Shown here: in pieces, positions 57,510-62,664 of the stretch
Position numbering within the stretch: the stretch's first letter is position 1
Layout of the letters: every line of letters starts with the position of its first letter
From: Zygnema cylindricum
Lineage: Eukaryota > Streptophyta > Zygnematophyceae > Zygnematales > Zygnemataceae
Direction: 5' to 3'
DNA length: 62,664 nucleotides
Assembly (NCBI GenBank): GCA_037447655.1
Contig: JBBHKE010003532.1
Span: forward strand, 1-62,664
Notes under the pieces: generated by a model
The model's database searches: none
What the model was told of the DNA's origin: nothing
Seen by the model: only the letters and a program-made list of their open reading frames with translations
Translations under genes and position numbers: made by a program

Positions 57510-58083
57510 ACCAAAGTACCGCAAAAAATTGCGGCGTCAACACAAATCCTAAAACCATACATCAAAGCGTATCCCGCCACGCGAACCAAAATATCGTGCG
57601 CTTTGATTCTGCACATTGAATCGTAACATAATAAAGGACCCGAAACATACGAGCCCTTTTCGCATACCCGATCCCGCGAGGTGTCGAAAGCGTCGAGGGG
57701 TGCCGAAGGGGTGCCGCGGGTCCCGCACTTTAGTGGGGACATGTAACAAACCCATACTGTACTGAACCTTGCGTTTTTCGGCCTCAGGAGGCAGTGTGCC
57801 CGTGTGGGACTATCCACCTCACGCGGCCACGTCGCCCCCCTTCTCTTTCATTTTACGACGCGCCGCGCCGCGTGGACGTTTTACCACCCAAACTGACGGA
57901 TGACGAAACGCAAAACATTTTAAGTGCCCGTTTACTTTTCGAAATTAGCAACCGTGCAACCGTGCACTTCTAACGAAACTTAGAACGTTTTTTCATTCCT
58001 CAATTATTGGCTTTCAAAAAAGAAAAACCGTTTAATGATTCATGTCCCCTACTCTTTCCCTCACACGCGCCGCCCCCCATCTT
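57510..58083. other. Intergenic DNA, no gene recognised
   Basis: The reading frames here lack family motifs. A short GC-richer part (about 57660-57870) contains CGCGCCGCGCCGCG. Nothing else could be supported. Confidence 0.4.
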
Positions 58084-59115
58084 TTATTAGATGGAGAGGG
58101 AGTTGGAGGAAATGGGAGAGAGGGAGGGAAAGAGTACAAGAGGGGGAAATGGGGTAAGGGGAAGAGGGAAAAGAGTAGGGAGAGAAAGGCCGAAGTGGGG
58201 AAGGGAGAAGTGAAGGAGGAAAAAGGTGATAGGGGGAGTGTGGAAGAGATAGAGATGGAGGAGGGGGGAGAGGGGGAGGAGGGAAAAGAAAGGGGAGAGG
58301 TAGGGGAAGAGGAGGGAGAGTGAGAGATGGAGGGAGAGAGGGAAAGAAGTGAAGGGGAGGACGGAGGGGAAGGAGGGAGAAAGGAAGAGAGGGAGGGAGA
58401 GAATGAGGGAGTGGAAGTGGAAAAAGGAGGGGGAGAGGGAGGGAGAATGAGAGTTCAGCCGAGAGATGGGGGGGATGAGATGGAGATAGATAGAGAGGGA
58501 GTTAGAGGAAATGGGAGAGAGGGAGGGAGAGAGTACAAGAGGGGGAAATGGGGTAAAAGGAAGAGGTGGAAGAGGAGGGAGATAGAGGGCGAAGCGGAGG
58601 AAGGGAGAAGAGGAGGAAAAAGGTGAAAGGGGAGAGTGGAAGAGGTAGAGATAGAGAAGGGTGGAGAGGGGGGGAGGGTGGGAGAGAGAGAGAGAAAGAG
58701 AGAAAGATGGAGGGAGAGAGGGAGAGGGGTGTGAGGGAATAGGGGAAGAAGGGGGAAGAGAGAGAGGAGAGAGAGGTGGAGAAAGAGGGTAGAGGGATTG
58801 GGAAGAAAGAGAGGATAGAGCGGCAGATTGGGGGGAAGCAAGGAGGGGGAAATTAGGGAAGGGATGGGAAAAAAATAGAGGGAGAAAGAGAAATAGAGCG
58901 GCAGATGGGGGGAAGCTAGGAAAGGGGAAATAGGGAAGGGATGGGAAAAAAATAGAGGGAGAGAGAGAAATAGAGTGACAAATTGGGAGGAAGCAAGGAA
59001 GGGGGGAAATAGGGAAAGGATGGGAAAAAAAATAGAGGAAGGGAGGGAAATAGAGCGGCAGATTAGAGCGTGGCAGATAGGGGGGAAGCAAGGAGGGGGG
59101 AAATAGGGAAAGGAG
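58084..59115. repeat. Purine-strand tract of about 1 kb with internal repeats
   Basis: The plus strand is almost entirely G and A for about 1 kb. A segment beginning GAGAGGGAGTTGGAGGAAAT (58094) recurs about 399 bp later (58493, one change). From about 58830, units of about 80-90 bp (GCGGCAGATTGGGGGGAAGCAAGG...AATAGAG) repeat three to four times. The long frames on both strands are low-complexity products of this skew. Confidence 0.85.
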
Positions 59116-59147
59116 GGCAGTGTGGAAGAGAAGGAAAAAAGGCATCT

Positions 59148-59226
59148 ACTGGCATCTGGCTCGTCACCGCAGCCGGCTCATCGTCGGCTCGTCACCACAG
59201 CTGGCTCATCACCGGCTCGTCATCGT
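59148..59226. repeat. Short imperfect repeats of GGCTCGTCACC
   Basis: GGCTCGTCACCGCAGCC, GGCTCATCGTC, GGCTCGTCACCACAGCT, GGCTCATCACC and GGCTCGTCATCGTC follow one another directly, bordering the purine tract. Confidence 0.7.
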
Positions 59227-59793
59227 CGCATATATAAAGATGGATATAAGGAGAGAGGGACAAGGAAAAAATTATCTTCTTAGTAAAGAATATAGGATAA
59301 TGGGATAAAGTGTATCAAAATCCTTATAATTCATAGAAATTTAAAAATTTAGTGAAATTGATACCGTGGATTATAACTTAGTCAATATTTGGGAAAGACG
59401 GTAAAATAGGGGGGAGCCCCATGTTAGTTGGTAGAGGTTAGAGAATTATAGATATGGTAGACTATATCCAATCACTTCATTGTAACTACCACCGTTCACC
59501 ACCGTTGTGGTTGTGATATACTAAAAATATCATTTTGACGCAATTCGTTAGGTGCCGTGGAGATTGAACTGCTTGACCTTTGTGAATGACTTTCGAAATG
59601 GAGAGAGTGCAAATATTGATTCTTTCAAATCTTAAAAAAAAATGTTCAAAAACCATGAGGTATTTTTTTTTATTCTTAATTTGTATTATCATGTTTTAAA
59701 ATGTAGAGAAATTTACGGGAAGTGACAAAACTTGAGATATTTCGGCCCAAAATTCCTCGAGTTACTAACCGGCACCGGCGAACCATATGGTAA
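59227..59793. other. Intergenic DNA, no gene recognised
   Basis: AT-rich sequence without a recognisable feature. Weak coding character (FLELLTGTGEPYGKILHLC in one plus-strand frame) near 59740-59805 may be the beginning of the decayed ORF that follows. Confidence 0.35.
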
Positions 59794-60940
59794 GATCTTG
59801 CACTTATGCAAAAGGATTTCCCGGACCATGCATACTTTACCACTTCATTCTTTTTGACTATATTAGAAGAATAGGGTCCAAAGTGGCAAACTTTTGCGAA
59901 AGCGGTACATCAAATGGACGAGAAGAATGACAAAAGGTCCTCTATTGCCGACATTCCAATTCCAGCGGAAGTCAAAGATGAACTCCGCGCGTTGAGAATC
60001 GGAGTTGACTATACTCCACTCCTCATAGGAAGAATACATTAACTCGAAAATATTGTGGAAAATATGGGAAAAAAGTTAGAAACGTGTATTGCGAAGATTG
60101 ACACAAGGCTCACGACAACACAACGCTAACTTCACGAAGGATTTTCGAGGATCAAGTCAATACTTTTAGGCTCGACACAACCTTTAATGCAACCATTTTC
60201 TTTTTTTTCACAACCATCCTCTTCCCCTCCCCCTTGTCCTACTCCTCACCCTCCTCCTCCCTCTCCATCTACAAAACTACCACCTTTTTCATTTCCCCCT
60301 TTTGCACCCATGTCTTCTACCCAACCAACACCTTCCTTTTTTCAACGTCATATATTTACTAGTGTTCCCTTCCACCCATTTCAGGCCACACCTCTCTGTC
60401 GCAACCTTTTACTTCTACCGATGCCTCGTTTCCCCCTATTCATTCCACAACATCTCCTTCTCACCCTTCTACATATACTGATGCCTCTCTTCCCCATATA
60501 AATTCCACATCATCTCATTCCCAAACTTTTACCATTCTACATCTATTGATGCCCCTTTTCCGCCAATTCGTTCCACAACATCTCCTTCCCAAACTTTTAC
60601 TTCTACCGATGCCTCTCTTCCCCCTATTCATTCCACACAAATTCTTACCTCAGCTTATGTCAAGATTAGTGCATTTCCTATATATTGGGTCAATTGGGAA
60701 GGATACACCCTACAAAGCCACGAGTCGGATATCAATATTGAATCTATATTCAACGAGTACCATTGTGGATTGAATGGTCACCCTCCTATAAAGTTGTTAT
60801 TCAATATAACTAAAACAGACAAATACAAAACAAAAATGGGATGTAAATTCATGGTATGGGCAAAAGGAGAGGGGAAGAAGTGGAGCCGTTGTCTCAAGAT
60901 TTTGCAATGTGTTGAAAAGCTAATGACTGTTCCAGTGTAG
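59794..60940 (+). pseudogene. Decayed ORF of unknown function with 60-bp repeats
   Basis: I do not recognise the family. In order: a plus-strand frame with WQTFAKAVHQMDEK (59884) and an ATG at 59914; a Lys/Glu-rich helical part (KDELRAL, LENIVENMGKKLE), likely coiled coil; TAA stops near 60040 and 60127, where CAA is one transition away; a Pro/Ser-rich stretch from 60187; four repeats encoding roughly SQTFTSTDASLPPIHST; and, after frameshifts, an open C-terminal part of about 100 codons (FPIYWVNWEGYTLQSHESD, then CKFMVWAKGEGKKWSRC) ending in TAG at 60938-60940. It could be a dead host gene or the gag of an unclassified element. Confidence 0.45.
60393..60640 (+). repeat. Four tandem 60-bp repeats
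   Basis: Units start at 60393, 60453, 60513 and 60581 (TCTC(C/A)TTCC..., each with GATGCC and (C/G)ATTC-like ends). The third unit is 68 bp, which breaks the frame. Codon-length periodicity suggests they arose in coding DNA. Confidence 0.75.
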
Positions 60941-62423
60941 GATTTAAAAAAAAATATAAACTTTGTAAAAAGACTTAAAATATAAAAGTTTAGTGGAAGC
61001 ACAACAAAACTTAAAGAGGCCTTCTATATAACAATTGAACCAGTTTTAAAAGACGGATTGAATAAGAAAGAATTTCAACAAAGGTTGAGTCATTTCCAAA
61101 ATTAAAAGAGTTACGTGCAATCACGGATTAATTTAGGAGATTTTAGGAATAGTATAGGAGTTACGATGTGGTGAGTAGAGATATACCCTTTATTTGTAAT
61201 TGTTGAACTTAGATTTGGGTTAAATTGTTATATATCGGGTTATTGTGGTGCTTTATGTTTGATATGTTGTACGTTCTCTCAAAAAATAGGTTTGTTATTG
61301 GAAACAACGGTATAAACATGTTTTGTGTGTAAGACGTCGTTAATTTTTGGATTATTATTCAGCCACGTGTAAGCATACGATATTGAAACTCAAACAAGTA
61401 CAACTGTAAACACTTTGGAATTGAGTATACATAACAAATCACACGCTACAACTAACACTAAACACAAAACGTAAATAACTAGTGTTTTTTAAAAGGATGT
61501 TTATTAGACTGCATAAACAAACACAACAACATAGCGTTAGTTTTTATAAACTAAACTATTAATTATAGGAAAAATGCTTGACTGCAACAATGTACCATTG
61601 GGCGCATTATAAAACAAAGATTTCAGTAAGATTAACAAGTTTAAAAATTAGGACATAAAGGCGTGACTTGTATAAACAAAAATTTTACGACGAAGTTATG
61701 AAATAATATTAGTAATGAAACATATGTGCTTGGAATGGCACTGTTAACCCTACTAAGAGCGCTGATATATAATGTTTGTTTACATAATACAAATTCGTGT
61801 CAAGATAGAGAAAAGTTACAAGAAATAACACACTCCAACTAAATTATTTATGGATGTCCACACTTTTCTTTATTGCTAATAACATTATCCATGAAATGTT
61901 AACAAACCCTCATTTAAAGTCATAAACATGGGTTTGCATTCAACACTTGTTACTAAGGGAAACCTTATAATAGTGTAAACGCGAAATTATAACCCCTAAT
62001 AATAGTTTGGTGTAAGGAGACGTGGCAAACTACAATCTTCTATCCCCAAAACCAGTTTCTGACTTTAGTCCATGAATTAATGCCAAGTGGGCCGCGAGCG
62101 ATTCAGTTTATGATTTCGGGGGCCAACTGAGCAGCGTTCGAATGTGTTATTGACGACAACAATTACAGACGACGTCAAATGAAACATGAACAGTTACGCG
62201 ACATATACCCGCTCTGGTCGACTAAAGCACTAAGGGTGGCGTTCCATCAGACGAAAAGTGAGGCTGTTTACAGAAATCCGGACCTAACCGTACTATGCCG
62301 TACCTCTTATTTTGTTTTTATACGCGAACAACATTACAGAGAATCTTGCCAATATTCTTCAAAGGCATGGGAGATATCAATGACCGTTAGATGTTTTTCA
62401 AGAAACATTTGCTTCGAAAGTTT
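60941..62423. other. AT-rich intergenic DNA, no gene recognised
   Basis: No ORF with a family signature, no LTR and no RNA gene was recognised. The frame at 62179-62436 (85 codons) shows no motif and its end overlaps the hairpin. Confidence 0.45.
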
Positions 62424-62468
62424 CTGTAAATGGTGATGTACCTCGAGAAGGTACATCACCATTTACAG
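62424..62468. repeat. Perfect 20-bp inverted repeat, 5-nt loop
   Basis: CTGTAAATGGTGATGTACCT (62424-62443) and its exact reverse complement (62449-62468) flank the loop CGAGA. It would form a 20-bp hairpin in RNA or a cruciform in DNA. Confidence 0.9.
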
Positions 62469-62510
62469 GAAAAATTGAGCCGCGACACGTTGGATAATGA
62501 ATGTACGTGT

Positions 62511-62664
62511 TGTTGATATTTGTGTATTTTCTAGGTTTGTAATAGGATAGAAAAAGGGCAGAGGCAGTATGCCTCTAACTCCCCTCTCCAAGCCCCCACA
62601 CTTGTTGTAGTCACTGAAGGCTGGATAGGGAGCTAGAGCCATGGCTGCCTAAGCTCTCTAGAGA
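62511..62664 (+). mobile_element. E12: start of a copia LTR running off the window
   Basis: TGTTGATATTTGTGTATTTTCTAGG matches the E3 LTR start in layout. It carries the conserved stem-loop with arms CTCTAACTCCCCTCTCC-AAGCC (62573-62594) and GGCTGGATAGGGAGCTAGAG (62619-62638), loop TTGTTGTAGTCACTGAA, then GCCATGGCTGCC. Whether it is a 5' LTR, 3' LTR or solo LTR cannot be told. Confidence 0.75.

Noticed and set aside
57353-57817. A 154-codon minus-strand frame crossing the hAT end
   Set aside because: It spans a transposon boundary and has no motif; most likely chance.
58087-59145. A 352-codon minus-strand frame rich in Pro, Leu and Ser
   Set aside because: It is the complement of the purine tract; composition alone keeps it open and it has no family motif.
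60393-60640. CRISPR-like array
   Set aside because: The 60-bp units are contiguous without unique spacers, and this is eukaryotic DNA with retrotransposons.

Overview
The window looks like a gene-poor, repeat-dominated stretch of a plant nuclear genome. I found no convincing host gene. About three quarters of it (4949 to about 56.2 kb) is a nest of Ty1/copia LTR retrotransposons plus one fragment of another LTR element; the flanks hold a hAT-type miniature element, low-complexity DNA and one decayed ORF I cannot identify. The plant assignment rests on the copia polyprotein types, 5-bp target duplications and plant-like hAT ends; I cannot name the species.

Layout. 1-4948: AT-rich DNA, no gene. 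E1 (4949-8516, +): decayed copia with 5' LTR, cut off by E2. E2 (8517-33741, -): old copia split by four later insertions: E3 (8681-14981, +) in its 3' LTR, E4 (solo LTR, 16107-17157) in its RNase H region, E5 (18960-31654, -) in its protease region, and E7 in its 5' LTR. E5 carries E6 (25402-31610, -) in its own 5' LTR. E7 (33742-52212, +) carries E8 (35269-41056, -) in gag and E9 (45379-51826, -) in its 3' LTR. E9 is young: an uninterrupted 1452-residue Gag-Pol, two 1048-bp LTRs with 11 mismatches, TSD TCGTA. E10 (52213 to about 54.9 kb, +) is a 5'-truncated copia of another lineage; E11 (about 55.04-56.2 kb, -) is a gag fragment. A hAT MITE with 8-bp TSD lies at 56887-57509, a purine-strand tract of about 1 kb at 58084-59115, a decayed ORF with 60-bp repeats at 59794-60940, a perfect hairpin at 62424-62468, and E12, a copia LTR running off the right edge.

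Most unusual. (1) The copia families E1-E9 place next to the 5' LTR not the usual tRNA 3'-end site but a 15-base site complementary to the anticodon arm of initiator tRNA-Met, implying a half-tRNA primer as in Drosophila copia. (2) The Gag-Pol start codon is inside the LTR, so LTR end and primer site are translated. (3) The LTRs carry, antisense to the element, a tRNA-like module (D-loop-like GG motif and, in several families, a 5-7-5 T-arm) followed by palindromes and stem-loops whose arms co-vary between families and sometimes by a T-run. This resembles a Pol III/SINE-like unit embedded in copia LTRs and is my candidate for an undescribed system. That it is transcribed is inference only.
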